This document shows, one piece after another, positions 1 to 8,714 of a stretch of DNA of 64,000 nt. Position numbers and translations under genes: made by a program. Positions within the stretch are counted from its first letter, which is position 1; each line of letters starts with the position of its first letter. The DNA lies in the IMG/VR virus record IMGVR_UViG_3300048918_000175, positions 1-64,000 of that record; one strand, written 5' to 3'. The stretch is from a virus. Under the pieces are notes generated by a model. That model was given only the letters and a program-made list of their open reading frames with translations, ran no database searches and was not told the origin of the DNA.

Positions 1-881
1 ATCGGCTTGTAAACCTTCTCAGAGAAGAACACTGAGTTGTAGTCCTTGAACTCTTCTCCGTAATTGGAGCGAAGCCCAGTGGGAGCGAAGTATGTCTCCG
101 TTACAAGTGAGAAGTAGGAATTGGAGAAATACACGTCGTCATCTGAACGGACATAGTTGATGTTCTCCTCAACGCCTGCATTCAAGAGAAGGGGGAACCG
201 ATCGGCAATCTTTTTGAGTCCGTGCGCTACGGTTGCAGCAAGCTGCCAGCTCCCCCATTCCTCAATATCCGTCACCTCTTGATCCCATGTCTTTCCTCCG
301 TAAATTGATTCGGGAAAGAATGAGACGTATGATCGGTCAAGCAATCCCAACGAGGAGAGACCCCCGACAATCGCAGCGCGGTGTGTGCGCAGGACACGAT
401 TGAAGCAGACGCACAGACGTTCACGAGGACCGACAACATAATCCCTAGGTGCAGGAGAATGCTTTAGGGTGTGCTTCTCCCACAGATTTGCGGTGTAGAT
501 GTGAATGCGGTCAGTAATACCATGTGCGGCACAGAACTTCTCATGGAGTTCTGCTGCGTCCATTGCCATCACGAAGTAATAGCACTGGCGAGGACTCACA
601 CCCACATGAGAGATAGTATGATAGATGGACGCGACAACGGAATCGAAGAATCCTTCACCCAGATTGTCGAACAGAATTACCGTCTCAGGTGTGATCGTCT
701 GAGACTTCAGATAGGCAATGACTTCAGCGGGATCTGAAAACAGGAAATCACCGGTGTGCATTCCCGCCGCGATGACCACGGCATTGGGATTGTTGTTGAA
801 CTCGGGGAACCAATGTGGGATCATCGAATAGGCATCGGGGTTCCCACCGAACCGCTTCGCCCACACTGAGGTGACGCTCAT
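1..881 (-). CDS. Glycosyltransferase-like protein, 3' end cut by window edge
   Basis: The reading frame is open from the ATG at 881 to the left edge, so about 293 residues are visible and the C terminus is missing. The ATG overlaps the TGA of the upstream methyltransferase-like gene (ATGA), which implies coupled translation. The part nearest the edge reads SLVTETYF and, about 30 residues later, FFSEKVYKP. This pair resembles the 'E.....TEK..KP' signature of GT10/exostosin-like glycosyltransferases in large phages. Function is inferred from this motif only; a sugar donor or acceptor cannot be named. Confidence 0.6.
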   Translation of the reverse strand, partial: MSVTSVWAKRFGGNPDAYSMIPHWFPEFNNNPNAVVIAAGMHTGDFLFSDPAEVIAYLKSQTITPETVILFDNLGEGFFDSVVASIYHTISHVGVSPRQCYYFVMAMDAAELHEKFCAAHGITDRIHIYTANLWEKHTLKHSPAPRDYVVGPRERLCVCFNRVLRTHRAAIVGGLSSLGLLDRSYVSFFPESIYGGKTWDQEVTDIEEWGSWQLAATVAHGLKKIADRFPLLLNAGVEENINYVRSDDDVYFSNSYFSLVTETYFAPTGLRSNYGEEFKDYNSVFFSEKVYKP

Positions 882-1465
882 ACGCGGAACGACCAGAGTG
901 AACTCCAATTCTTGTATGATGTGACGGTCTGCCTTAGATTGGTCTCAAGCCGCATCACGTTGAGCATTACGTCTGGCCAGCTAGGTGAGTTGTCGTGGCC
1001 GCAGAGCATACCACCCGGCTTGATTCGCGGCAGCCATGCCTGAATGAGATTCCAGTCGTCTGGATTCTTGTGCGCCGCATCGAGGAACACCACGTCGGGT
1101 CTGATAAGCGCACACTCTAGTGGCACCAACATCTCCCGCGAAATCTGCGCCATAATGATATTCGGGTGGTGACCAACGTTCTGCGCGAACGTCACCATCG
1201 AATTGACGTCACCCTTCCGCGGTTGATTCTCGCGCAGTGTAGTTTCGTCATCGAAAATCTGATTCGTGGGTTCACCGCCCCAAAGGTCGAGGCAATAGAT
1301 CGTCACCGATGGGTCACATGTCATTGCCCAAGCCGCAGCCGAGCGACCCATCATCGACCCAATTTCAACGACGACACCACCCTTCGGCACAGCGTCAGCC
1401 CACAATTCGATGATGGACAGATCGTTCTCGTCCATCCACCCTCGGATGGAAGTATCATACGGCAT
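878..1465 (-). CDS. Class I SAM-dependent methyltransferase (Methyltransf_24-like)
   Basis: 195 residues. The N-terminal third has the SAM-binding loop VVVEIGSMMGRSA (about residues 32-44), and residues near 125 read DVVFLDAAHKNPDDW, followed by IKPGGMLCGHDN. This order matches the Methyltransf_24 family, whose members often act on sugars or small molecules. It overlaps the stop/start of both neighbours by a few bases, so it is co-translated with the glycosyltransferase-like gene downstream. A role in glycan or tail modification is inference from that pairing. Confidence 0.75.
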   Translation of the reverse strand: MPYDTSIRGWMDENDLSIIELWADAVPKGGVVVEIGSMMGRSAAAWAMTCDPSVTIYCLDLWGGEPTNQIFDDETTLRENQPRKGDVNSMVTFAQNVGHHPNIIMAQISREMLVPLECALIRPDVVFLDAAHKNPDDWNLIQAWLPRIKPGGMLCGHDNSPSWPDVMLNVMRLETNLRQTVTSYKNWSSLWSFRV

Positions 1466-2091
1466 TAGACGTACTCCATAGTCATGTATCGTGTGAACTG
1501 GACACAGTTGAGGCTACCGTCGAAGACGAGGCGATCCCCAACACGATTTATCTCCATGAAGTGTGAGTGTGAGTTGGCGATACGAACATGCTCAGGAATG
1601 TCGAAGTTATTCCCCTGCATGACGACCATGCGACGACAGTCGTGTCCGTACTGTGACTTCGGGATCGTATTCCGCCACTCATCGAACGTTTCCTGGGTGA
1701 CGTGCTCAGTTGAGCAGTTGACGGCGATGAACTCGGAACCGTAGTCCCAGAAATCTGCCATGTCGCAGGTTACGAACTCGACGTCAGGATTCATCTCCAT
1801 TCCAATCTCTCGGCACATTGGATCGATGTCGATAGAGACGACACGGCTCCGGGGGAACGCCCGCTTGAGCAGGTTTGCGCCGACGCCGTACCAACCACCA
1901 AAGACGTAGATGTTGTCACGGTGCCCAGGACCCATGTACTTGAGCGCATTCACCACCCACGCCTTGGAGCGAATCTGCGATGCCCAGAACGATTCAAGGA
2001 CGCGAGACTGGTCGCGTCCTTGAAAGGATCGAACAACGTTCATCCAGCGAATCAAGTCATGGGAGGGGATGTTGATTTCATCCCAGATCAT
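1465..2091 (-). CDS. Rossmann-fold methyltransferase-like protein
   Basis: 208 residues. A nucleotide-binding-type loop YVFGGWYGVGANLL lies near residues 62-75, followed by an acidic strand end VVSIDIDP, both typical of class I SAM-dependent methyltransferases; a later AVNCSTEHV fits motif IV. The stop overlaps the start of the next methyltransferase-like gene by one base. The two proteins differ clearly in sequence. Substrate unknown. Confidence 0.6.
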   Translation of the reverse strand: MIWDEINIPSHDLIRWMNVVRSFQGRDQSRVLESFWASQIRSKAWVVNALKYMGPGHRDNIYVFGGWYGVGANLLKRAFPRSRVVSIDIDPMCREIGMEMNPDVEFVTCDMADFWDYGSEFIAVNCSTEHVTQETFDEWRNTIPKSQYGHDCRRMVVMQGNNFDIPEHVRIANSHSHFMEINRVGDRLVFDGSLNCVQFTRYMTMEYV

Positions 2092-2092
2092 G

Positions 2093-2350
2093 TTACTTGC
2101 CTACGATGGTGGTGTAGAGTTCCTCGAACTCGGTCCAGACTTCCTGCTCTTCCTGGAAGGAGCCCTTGTGGTACGTCTTGATGATGCGGTTGAGCGCCTT
2201 CTTGTCAACCTCCTGCTCCTCCACCACCGTCTTCTTGAGACCGCGAATGAGGTCGCGCTCAGCCTCGATCCTCGTCATGGCCCCCGAAATTTCCTTGACC
2301 GCCTTGAGCACTTCTACCCGATCCGTCGGATCCAACTTGCTGTCTGCCAT
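2093..2350 (-). CDS. dsbA: DsbA-like dsDNA-binding protein (T4 late transcription)
   Basis: 85 residues from the ATG at 2350; a longer frame exists, but this ATG has AGGAG eight bases upstream. The C-terminal half (LNRIIKTYHKG...EFEELYTTIVGK) matches T4 DsbA in spacing and residues (FNRLLALYHK...VELYD). In T4, DsbA binds double-stranded DNA near late promoters and enhances late transcription. Identification is from memory of the T4 sequence. The T4-like late-promoter octamers elsewhere in the window fit this role. Confidence 0.7.
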   Translation of the reverse strand: MADSKLDPTDRVEVLKAVKEISGAMTRIEAERDLIRGLKKTVVEEQEVDKKALNRIIKTYHKGSFQEEQEVWTEFEELYTTIVGK

Positions 2351-2422
2351 TGCTCTGCTCCTGTTGTGATATGGGATGGGGGTGTACATCGCTGCACACC
2401 CCATCGTCTTGGTGAAAACGAA

Positions 2423-2665
2423 TTACGACTTCGCGCAGTATCCTTCCTGACGCTCGCAGTCGAACCAAGCGAAGTTACCTACTTCGGCGTTCGCAAAGAC
2501 GAGAACCGGATAGCACGATTCATCGACCGATACATCCTCCTGTTCGTATTGAAGGCGAACTCGCTTCTCAAACGCTTCTGGTGTGTCTCCCACCGTGTAG
2601 CGGGTGTTCACCGGATTGTTTGACACGTAGTCATGCGCCGACAATGGGGTGGCTGCATTCATCAT
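2423..2665 (-). CDS. Small hypothetical protein
   Basis: 80 residues, not recognised. It is acidic in the middle (YEQEDVSVDESCYP) and has three cysteines. Two adjacent ATG codons start it; AGGAG lies about 14 bases upstream. It is the first gene after the promoter at 2889-2918, with a leader of about 220 bases. Confidence 0.6.
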   Translation of the reverse strand: MMNAATPLSAHDYVSNNPVNTRYTVGDTPEAFEKRVRLQYEQEDVSVDESCYPVLVFANAEVGNFAWFDCERQEGYCAKS

Positions 2666-2966
2666 GTTGGTGTGTGGATCTCCTATGTGTGCTGTGTGCT
2701 ACGGGAAGGAAGTGTCGTGAGTCACATCGTCGGGACCCATCGAGCTAGACAACATAACACCGTGCAAGCAGACCATCAACAACGAAAAGCGAGCACCAAA
2801 ATCCCCGGTTGACAAATCGTGTGTCTATCACATCTTGACAATCCCCGCGTCAGTAGTTCGGACTTCGGTCGTTTCTTCTTGACTTGAGAAAGATAGCTCC
2901 TGAGACCTTGATCCGCAACCGCGCAGTTGTCCAGTCTCAGGAAGCCAATTTCAGGACTTTTCGGAA
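2666..2966. other. Non-coding promoter and leader region
   Basis: About 300 bases without a convincing gene on either strand. It holds a minus-strand promoter at 2889-2918 and a leader leading to the genes at 2665 and below. No clear terminator hairpin was seen after the TPM-domain gene that ends at 2967. Confidence 0.5.
2889..2918 (-). promoter_or_regulatory. Promoter, TTGCGG / TATCTT
   Basis: On the minus strand TTGCGG and TATCTT are separated by 18 bases. The sequence from about 2887 to 2930 closely resembles the promoter at 35424-35452, sharing GAGCTATCTTTCT and an upstream GGACAAC. Confidence 0.6.
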
Positions 2967-4061
2967 TTAGTACGACGACCCGCCACCACCCCCGTCAAAC
3001 GAGCTAGATCCGCCCGAGGACCAGCTTGACGAACTGTCGGATGAACTATAGCTGGACGAGCTATAGCTGTAACTGGACTCACGTTGACGACGCGCGGTGT
3101 CCTCTTCGTCCTGCTTCTTTCGGCGCGCGGACTCTGCTTTGGCTGCTGTCGCAGCACGAATCCGTTCCTGCTCTGCGCGCACCCGCTGCATCTCAATCTC
3201 CGCCGCTTGTTGTTCGGGTGTCAGAGCATCCCACCAAATCTTCTCCAGCCGCTCACGTTCGAGGCGTGCTGCCTCTGCGGCGCGCTGATATTCGGCTTCC
3301 TGACGACGCCGCTCCACCTCCTGTCTCTCGTACTCGGCACGTTCGACCCGTTCACGGAGTCGCTGTGCAGCCTCTTCCTTCTCACGCTCGCGGGCATAGT
3401 AGATCCCGAGACCCACGATGCCTGCGATGACAACGAGCATGAAGGTCAAGTAGGTGCCCCATGGGAATGGCAACTCGACAGAATCGGCGCCGATCGTCTT
3501 TGCTGCCACCGCCGCAGCCGCAAGTGAGCCTCGGTGGTATTCATCGAACGTGTTTGCAATCTGGATGATGCCATCACCGAAGCGACCCGCAGCAAAGAGG
3601 GGCGCCGCGTCACGACATGCATCACCTGCGTGCGAATCCGTCATGTATCCTTCTGAACCAATTGCGACTTCGACGCGGCATTTGCGGCGATCCTGAACAA
3701 TGAGAATCACACCACCCGTGTTGCGCGTTGCAGAGCCGAGTTCGGCCTTCGTTGCGACTGCCCAGAGCCGCCCGATTTCGCGCGCCACATCCGCTTCGTC
3801 ACGATCACCCGTGGTCTTCATGACGACAGCAACGAGAGACAGCGTGTCCTTCTCGCGAATCTCAGCAAGGCGCCGCGTCACTGCTTCGGGATTCTTGACA
3901 GTGCCCGTGAGGTCAGTGAGGTAATTACCCGTTGCGGGGATCAGCGAGTCGATGTGGGCATTCAGAAAGCGAGCGCCTTCCGTCCCTACTTGCTGCTGTG
4001 CGCCTGCAGGTGTCGCGACGGCAAGCAGTGCCGCGAGCAGAACATATAGAAACCTTCTCAT
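2967..4061 (-). CDS. Secreted/membrane TPM-domain (YgcG-like) protein with coiled coil
   Basis: 364 residues. A signal peptide (LLAALLAVATPAGA, cleavage near residue 21) is followed by a TPM domain (about residues 22-190, with GGVILIVQDRRKCRVEVAIG and GDGIIQIANTF), one membrane segment (YLTFMLVVIAGIVGLGIYYA, about 205-225), a long charged Glu/Arg-rich coiled coil, and a Ser/Gly tail ending GGGGGSSY. Bacterial YgcG-type proteins share the order signal, TPM, TM and Gly/Ser tail; the long coiled coil is an addition. Host-envelope action is inferred. Its ATG overlaps the stop of the 44-residue gene upstream. Confidence 0.75.
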   Translation of the reverse strand: MRRFLYVLLAALLAVATPAGAQQQVGTEGARFLNAHIDSLIPATGNYLTDLTGTVKNPEAVTRRLAEIREKDTLSLVAVVMKTTGDRDEADVAREIGRLWAVATKAELGSATRNTGGVILIVQDRRKCRVEVAIGSEGYMTDSHAGDACRDAAPLFAAGRFGDGIIQIANTFDEYHRGSLAAAAVAAKTIGADSVELPFPWGTYLTFMLVVIAGIVGLGIYYAREREKEEAAQRLRERVERAEYERQEVERRRQEAEYQRAAEAARLERERLEKIWWDALTPEQQAAEIEMQRVRAEQERIRAATAAKAESARRKKQDEEDTARRQRESSYSYSSSSYSSSDSSSSWSSGGSSSFDGGGGGSSY

Positions 4062-4192
4062 GTGTTGTCCGTCTCCTTAGGTTTGTCCTTCGTGGGTTTG
4101 CTGGGACCGAATGTGCGTTCCCAGTTATCTTCGTACACGAACTCAGGCACTTCCTTGGGGCGTCGTGTATCACCCTTTCCGTTCTGTGTCAT
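4058..4192 (-). CDS. 44-residue charged protein
   Basis: A short frame between two clear genes, with ATGA overlaps at both ends: its ATG overlaps the stop of the lipoprotein gene and its TGA overlaps the start of the TPM gene. This chain is the main reason to call it. The product is hydrophilic, rich in Lys, Pro and Asp (KPKETDNT at the end), and not recognised. Confidence 0.6.
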   Translation of the reverse strand: MTQNGKGDTRRPKEVPEFVYEDNWERTFGPSKPTKDKPKETDNT

Positions 4193-4599
4193 GGTGTAAG
4201 GTGTTGATCGGGAAGCAAGCGACAGCGCCTGAATGGTTCATCAGAGTGACCGTACCATCCGATGGCGTGAGTCGCTTCGTGAGCATTCGCCCAGATTGAC
4301 CGCTCAAGGGGCTTCGTGATGTGAATGGTCGAGTCGGCAATTTCAAAGAATCCGAGAAAGTCCTTGACTTGGCCGCCCTCAACGACCCGAATAACCTCAA
4401 AGGGATGCGTTTCCCACTTTATCTCCTCGAACTTCAACATCGGCTTGACACCTTCTGGGAGCGCGCATGCCACCGCGTAGTCATATGCCTGTCGTCGAAT
4501 CTCCTGCAACGTGGGCGTGCGATTGCGAACGATGATCGTGCACCCCAGGATTGTTGCGAGTACGAGGTAGATCACGCCGAGCCGAGTGTATCTGTTCAT
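4189..4599 (-). CDS. Small HExxH-motif lipoprotein
   Basis: 136 residues. The N terminus is a lipoprotein signal (LVLATILGC, Cys at residue 20). Residues about 108-127 read NAHEATHAIGW followed by GHSDEPFRRC, i.e. an HExxH zinc-peptidase motif with a further His. The gene at 17567-17986 has the same layout and ending (NAHEALHAV, then GHPEHFFRRC and L..DQ), so the two are paralogues. A lipid-anchored metallopeptidase in the host envelope is a reasonable inference; zinc binding and activity are untested. It has its own promoter at 4614-4642. Confidence 0.7.
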   Translation of the reverse strand: MNRYTRLGVIYLVLATILGCTIIVRNRTPTLQEIRRQAYDYAVACALPEGVKPMLKFEEIKWETHPFEVIRVVEGGQVKDFLGFFEIADSTIHITKPLERSIWANAHEATHAIGWYGHSDEPFRRCRLLPDQHLTP

Positions 4600-4613
4600 G
4601 GAGCCCTCTCTGA

Positions 4614-4642
4614 ATTGTATCTAAAAGTTATACGACCTGCAA
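4614..4642 (-). promoter_or_regulatory. Promoter, TTGCAG / TACAAT
   Basis: Minus-strand TTGCAG, 17 bases, then TACAAT, ending 15 bases before the ATG at 4599. It lies exactly in the gap between two genes. Confidence 0.55.
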
Positions 4643-5818
4643 TCAGACCTGAAGCCCCATCTTGTCCGAAGCGCGACCCACCGAGTTCTTGCTCCGCAGG
4701 ATGACTCGCTTCGCTCGCGCTCGCACGTCAGCGGGTGTGATGAGACCCCATGTACCGAATCCATTATTGTTGAGGGCAAACTTCACGTACACCACCTTCC
4801 CCTCAATCGCATCCGCGAACAGATCCGTGTAATTGAGTTCCCCGTTCCTCGTCTCACGCTTGAAGAACCGCTCGCACGCGAGCATCAGCGACTCCACCGT
4901 TCGCTCCGCCACAGAGAGCCCTGGGAGCAGTTCTAGCTGGAGATCGTCAGGGAGCGGTGCAGTTGCAGCAGGGTGCGCGAGGATCTCGTCAAAGACGCTC
5001 TGGGGGAGCGCGCCGGGGAAGATGAGCCGATATGCTGCAATCGGCCCGAGGAGCGTGTTGTACTGAACCAAAGTCTCCAAAATCTGATATTCCAGAGTAT
5101 TCTTCCACTTTTCGGACTCGCCGAGCAGTGTCAGGACGTCTTTCGGCTTGATGGTGTTCGTTGTCGTTGTCTTGGCGGCCTTGGCCGAGACGACCCACGT
5201 CTTGTCAGGTTCATGGAGCGCGTAGTCCATGAGTGGTTGGTTCGCTGCGATGGGATGCTCAATGACATAAGTGCCGAGGGGCAGCATTCCCAGATGCGTG
5301 ATTGCGAGTGGGCCCATGACCTCACCAAAGTAGTTTGTCACTTCACGCACAGGGATCCGTGCCTTGTGGAGTTTGTGCAAGAGGCGAACGGTGATTTCAT
5401 CCCCAACACCCGCGTAGTACCGAAACAACCCAATGAGATAGACGCGCAATCCACCGTCCATGGCCGCGTTGTCGAGCGCCTTGAGCGTCTGTGCCATATA
5501 CTCAGCAGGGGTCATCCGCCTCCCGGTGAGCCCAAGGTTTGAGGGTTTGATCGGAACTGACGCGCCGACTGCACCCGCCTTCTTGGCCTTGACCGAAATG
5601 AACAGTCCGTTCGTCGCAATGTGACCCACCGACGAATACTTCTTTGATTTATCCCACACCCCGCCCGTGAGAGTCACAAGCGACTCCATCACGGGTCCTC
5701 GTCCTAGATTGTTCGGAATGGGAGCATGCACGACAACCTCAGCGCGTGTTTTGCCTTCGACTACAACGTAATCGGGACCCAACGACGCGATGAGGTTGTT
5801 AATCAGTGCCTGCCGCAT
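4643..5818 (-). CDS. Conserved-looking phage protein, possible nuclease-like fold
   Basis: 391 residues, not recognised with confidence. Near the N terminus AEVVVHAP is followed about 50 residues later by LFISVKAKKAG. A similar hydrophobic strand ending in S-x-K occurs in the protein at 38736-39695 (DVPISLKGENG) and is compatible with a PD-(D/E)xK-type core, but the acidic residues cannot be assigned safely. The remainder looks globular with no membrane segment. It overlaps the upstream gene by 20 bases. Confidence 0.6.
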   Translation of the reverse strand: MRQALINNLIASLGPDYVVVEGKTRAEVVVHAPIPNNLGRGPVMESLVTLTGGVWDKSKKYSSVGHIATNGLFISVKAKKAGAVGASVPIKPSNLGLTGRRMTPAEYMAQTLKALDNAAMDGGLRVYLIGLFRYYAGVGDEITVRLLHKLHKARIPVREVTNYFGEVMGPLAITHLGMLPLGTYVIEHPIAANQPLMDYALHEPDKTWVVSAKAAKTTTTNTIKPKDVLTLLGESEKWKNTLEYQILETLVQYNTLLGPIAAYRLIFPGALPQSVFDEILAHPAATAPLPDDLQLELLPGLSVAERTVESLMLACERFFKRETRNGELNYTDLFADAIEGKVVYVKFALNNNGFGTWGLITPADVRARAKRVILRSKNSVGRASDKMGLQV

Positions 5819-6098
5819 CAGCTACTTCTGTTCGCAATGCCAACTTGTACCGCGCGGTCTTGAATGGCACGCTCCAAACTTCACTGCCGCGATTGACGAG
5901 GTAATTGTTGTTTGTTGCGTCAACAATCCACCCCGGTTCAGCCTTGCCTAGGCGCCGAAAAGTTCGCGAGAAGAAGTCAGGTTCGTTATCCATGATGTAC
6001 CAAACCTTATCACCCACATGAAAATGCTGTGGGATGGGGTGTCCGAGTTTGACCCCTACCAGAAGTGCAACTAAAACCGCAAGTGCTGTGAACATCAA
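5799..6098 (-). CDS. Small membrane-anchored protein with SH3-like segment
   Basis: 99 residues. One N-terminal hydrophobic helix (ALAVLVALLVGVKLG) precedes FHVGDKVWYI, which resembles the start of an SH3/KOW-type barrel. The stop overlaps the next gene by 20 bases and the start overlaps the RNA ligase stop, so it is part of the same operon. Function unknown. Confidence 0.6.
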   Translation of the reverse strand: MMFTALAVLVALLVGVKLGHPIPQHFHVGDKVWYIMDNEPDFFSRTFRRLGKAEPGWIVDATNNNYLVNRGSEVWSVPFKTARYKLALRTEVADAAGTD

Positions 6099-7324
6099 TC
6101 CTCCGTTGATGGAACAGTGAGCATGTCATCCAGCGCCGTCTGTGGGTTGCCCGACCAGTTGCGAAGCATGTTGACCGAGTCCTCGAAGATGACCTTCGCC
6201 ATGATCTTGAGCCACGCTTCCTCAGTATCATGGTCGTACAGATCCATCGCAGCACCGAACCAGTCGAGGCTGAAGAACGTCGAGCGAGTGAGCCATTCAC
6301 GAACACTCTGCACGTAATCCTTCCGAATATCACGCTCTGCTCCTGTGGGAGAATCTTCGACCGCAGAAGTTTCGATGGACGAACAATCATCGACAAACCA
6401 ATTCCACTTTCTGCGAACGTCCGACAACTTCGCGAGATACACGTCTAGTTCAGGCTTGATGTACTCCTGACCTTCAGCGTCGATGCCGAATGCCGACAGC
6501 TTCTCGACCGCCTCCTCGTGCGTTGTGATGCCGAGCAAGAATGCAAGCTTGTTCACCTTACCGTCGAGACGGAACTTGATCGAATGGAGCTTGACGTACT
6601 GGGTCGCCTTGATCTTGATGAGGCGCGAGACTTCAAGCCCTTCGTCATTCAGGTCAACATACGACGCGACGACACCCTCCTTGTCGTCCCATCCCTTGAC
6701 TGTTTTCATTAATTCCTGAAAGTCAGTCGGCAGAACGTGTGACTTCGGTGCTTCGACGCCGAACATCGCAGCGAAGTACGGACCCGCACCCACAACCAAC
6801 CGCAGATCGTCCTTGTCCACGAAGCCGAGATAGGTTAGCGTCGGCTCCGTGTAGCGAATGACGATGCGGTTTTCGGGCGACGTGTACTCAAAGAGCCATG
6901 AGCAGTTCTCAAACCCCGCGAGGTCGTTGCCCAAGAAGCGAGGATACTTCTCCTCGATCATCTTCATGACCTCATCACGGAAGTCGCCGAGGTCAAAGTT
7001 GCCCCGAGTGCGCAACTGCATCCCACCTTTCCGGAAGTCTGCGATGATAAGCGTACCATCCATCTTCTCAGCGAAAGAAACCTCACCTCTCACCAACTTG
7101 TGTGCAAATTCAACATCGTCGGGCTTGTCCTCACCGTAGTTGCGAAACTTCGGGAAGCCCGACGAGAGCACCTCACCCGTCTGACGATCTACAAGCAGAG
7201 AACGATACTTCAGTTCCTCCTCGGTCCAGACGTGCTTTGACTTCGCGGGGTTGATGAGAAAGATCCCATCCCGCTCCTTTACATCGAAGTCATCGCGGTT
7301 GATTGCTGCCAAATCAATCTTCAT
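6095..7324 (-). CDS. T4 Rnl1-like RNA ligase
   Basis: 409 residues. The nucleotidyltransferase motifs are visible in order: GFPKFRNYGE, motif I SFAEKMDGTLI (catalytic Lys at about residue 87), MQLRTRGNFD, motif III-like SWLFEYTSPENRIVIRY, motif IV EGVVASYV and motif V LIKIKATQYV. The order and the F-E-x-x-xP-x-NRIV element match T4 RNA ligase 1. The enzyme would join 5'-phosphate to 3'-OH RNA ends, in T4 to mend cleaved tRNA. It sits directly downstream of the kinase-phosphatase gene (11-base overlap). Confidence 0.85.
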   Translation of the reverse strand: MKIDLAAINRDDFDVKERDGIFLINPAKSKHVWTEEELKYRSLLVDRQTGEVLSSGFPKFRNYGEDKPDDVEFAHKLVRGEVSFAEKMDGTLIIADFRKGGMQLRTRGNFDLGDFRDEVMKMIEEKYPRFLGNDLAGFENCSWLFEYTSPENRIVIRYTEPTLTYLGFVDKDDLRLVVGAGPYFAAMFGVEAPKSHVLPTDFQELMKTVKGWDDKEGVVASYVDLNDEGLEVSRLIKIKATQYVKLHSIKFRLDGKVNKLAFLLGITTHEEAVEKLSAFGIDAEGQEYIKPELDVYLAKLSDVRRKWNWFVDDCSSIETSAVEDSPTGAERDIRKDYVQSVREWLTRSTFFSLDWFGAAMDLYDHDTEEAWLKIMAKVIFEDSVNMLRNWSGNPQTALDDMLTVPSTED

Positions 7325-8681
7325 TGATCGACTTCTCCCGTTCGTGATAGGTTTTCAGTGCATCGACCTGCACCAACGTCACTTCCGGGAATCGGAACGC
7401 CGTCAGCTTTCCACCGAACACACATCCTGAGTCAACGTTGACGACACGATAGTCCCGATCGCCGAATGCATTGTCCGTGACAGTGTGACCATGCACCTGC
7501 CAGGGCTGACCTCGCTGATTCGGCCACGAACTCACCCATGCCTCTGAGCGAATTGGGAACCCATCGTCACCGTGTCCTTTCACGTCACCATAGATGGCGT
7601 GTGACTGCGCCGTCTTGTCGTTCCGCCCCACCATGTAGCGTGGGATACCTGCGTGTGAAATCACAACACTTTCCGGAATGCTCTGACCCGGGACAGTGAG
7701 TGTCAACTGATACGGGAGATTGATGAGAAAGTCCTTGTACTCGGCCTGTGCTTCGGGTGGTGCAAACTCATTCAACTGGTCGAGTGTGCCCTGAAGCCCA
7801 TGCCCGATCTTGACCTTGTTTCCCTTGAGCGCACGCCCAAGCTTGTTGTCGTGATTGCCCTGCACGCACACTGCATCGCCTGCATCCACTAGCGACTTGA
7901 CGGCCGCAAGTGCCGCATCGTTGAACGGGCCTCGGTCAGTAATGTCACCGACAAACGCAATCCGACGACCATAGGGGTGAATGGCGCGTAGTGGAAACGT
8001 CGTATGCACTTCTATCTCGTACCCGAGCCGCGCGAGAAGTTCGCACAACTCCTCCATGCACCCGTGAATGTCACCGATGATATCCCAGCCCACCGCGAGC
8101 ATCTCGGTCACGCCCGGTGTCGCAATCTTCACCGTGTACCGCTGCTCGGGATCGAGGCGAATCACTTGATCGTAGACGGGCTCGTAATCACCCCCATCCA
8201 TGATCCTCTCCAGTGCGCCGAGATAGTCTGCATGGTGCTTCGTAATCACCTCGGGTGGCACGAAGCGCGCACGCTTGGCGTTGTTGGCAATGCACTGCTC
8301 CACTGGCGTGTCGAATGCGAGCACCACCAGCGGCACTTCATGCTCGCTCGCGTACCGGGAGAGCGAATACCGCGCAGACCGTGTGAGATTCGTTGCGTCC
8401 GCCACCGTCAGCTTCTTGTGCTTGAGGCGCGAGTCGATGATCTTGTAAAAGACCTCGAATGCAGTGCCCGACACTCGCTGATTGGACTCGTCGTCGCAGA
8501 CCAGTGCGCGGCAGACGTCCGACGAGACGATCTCCGTCGGGCGGAAGTAGTTGTGGGCGAATGTTGACTTGCCCGAGCCTGATGGCCCGACCAAGAGAAC
8601 AAGCGAGTTCGGTTGCAGAATGATTGGATGAAAAATGTCTTTGGTCATCATCTCTGTTGTAGAAGGTCGTGTGTTGCTCAT
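7314..8681 (-). CDS. Polynucleotide kinase-phosphatase (Pnkp-like)
   Basis: 455 residues. The N-terminal kinase has the P-loop GPSGSGKST (about residues 32-40) and IVSSD. The C-terminal half is a calcineurin-type phosphoesterase with GDIHG, GDITDRGP, GNHDNK, SHAGI and HGHT. This is the kinase-phosphatase order of bacterial Pnkp, without its C-terminal ligase domain; two separate ligase genes flank it. It would turn 2',3'-cyclic phosphate and 5'-OH RNA ends into ligatable ends. Start choice between residues 1 and 12 is uncertain because no strong ribosome site is visible. Confidence 0.87.
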   Translation of the reverse strand: MSNTRPSTTEMMTKDIFHPIILQPNSLVLLVGPSGSGKSTFAHNYFRPTEIVSSDVCRALVCDDESNQRVSGTAFEVFYKIIDSRLKHKKLTVADATNLTRSARYSLSRYASEHEVPLVVLAFDTPVEQCIANNAKRARFVPPEVITKHHADYLGALERIMDGGDYEPVYDQVIRLDPEQRYTVKIATPGVTEMLAVGWDIIGDIHGCMEELCELLARLGYEIEVHTTFPLRAIHPYGRRIAFVGDITDRGPFNDAALAAVKSLVDAGDAVCVQGNHDNKLGRALKGNKVKIGHGLQGTLDQLNEFAPPEAQAEYKDFLINLPYQLTLTVPGQSIPESVVISHAGIPRYMVGRNDKTAQSHAIYGDVKGHGDDGFPIRSEAWVSSWPNQRGQPWQVHGHTVTDNAFGDRDYRVVNVDSGCVFGGKLTAFRFPEVTLVQVDALKTYHEREKSINED

Positions 8682-8714
8682 GAAGATGAATCTACAACCG
8701 AACTCCTAATTCCT

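Noticed and set aside
471-737. Plus-strand frame of 88 codons
   Set aside because: It lies within the minus-strand glycosyltransferase-like gene, which has recognisable motifs; no similarity was seen.
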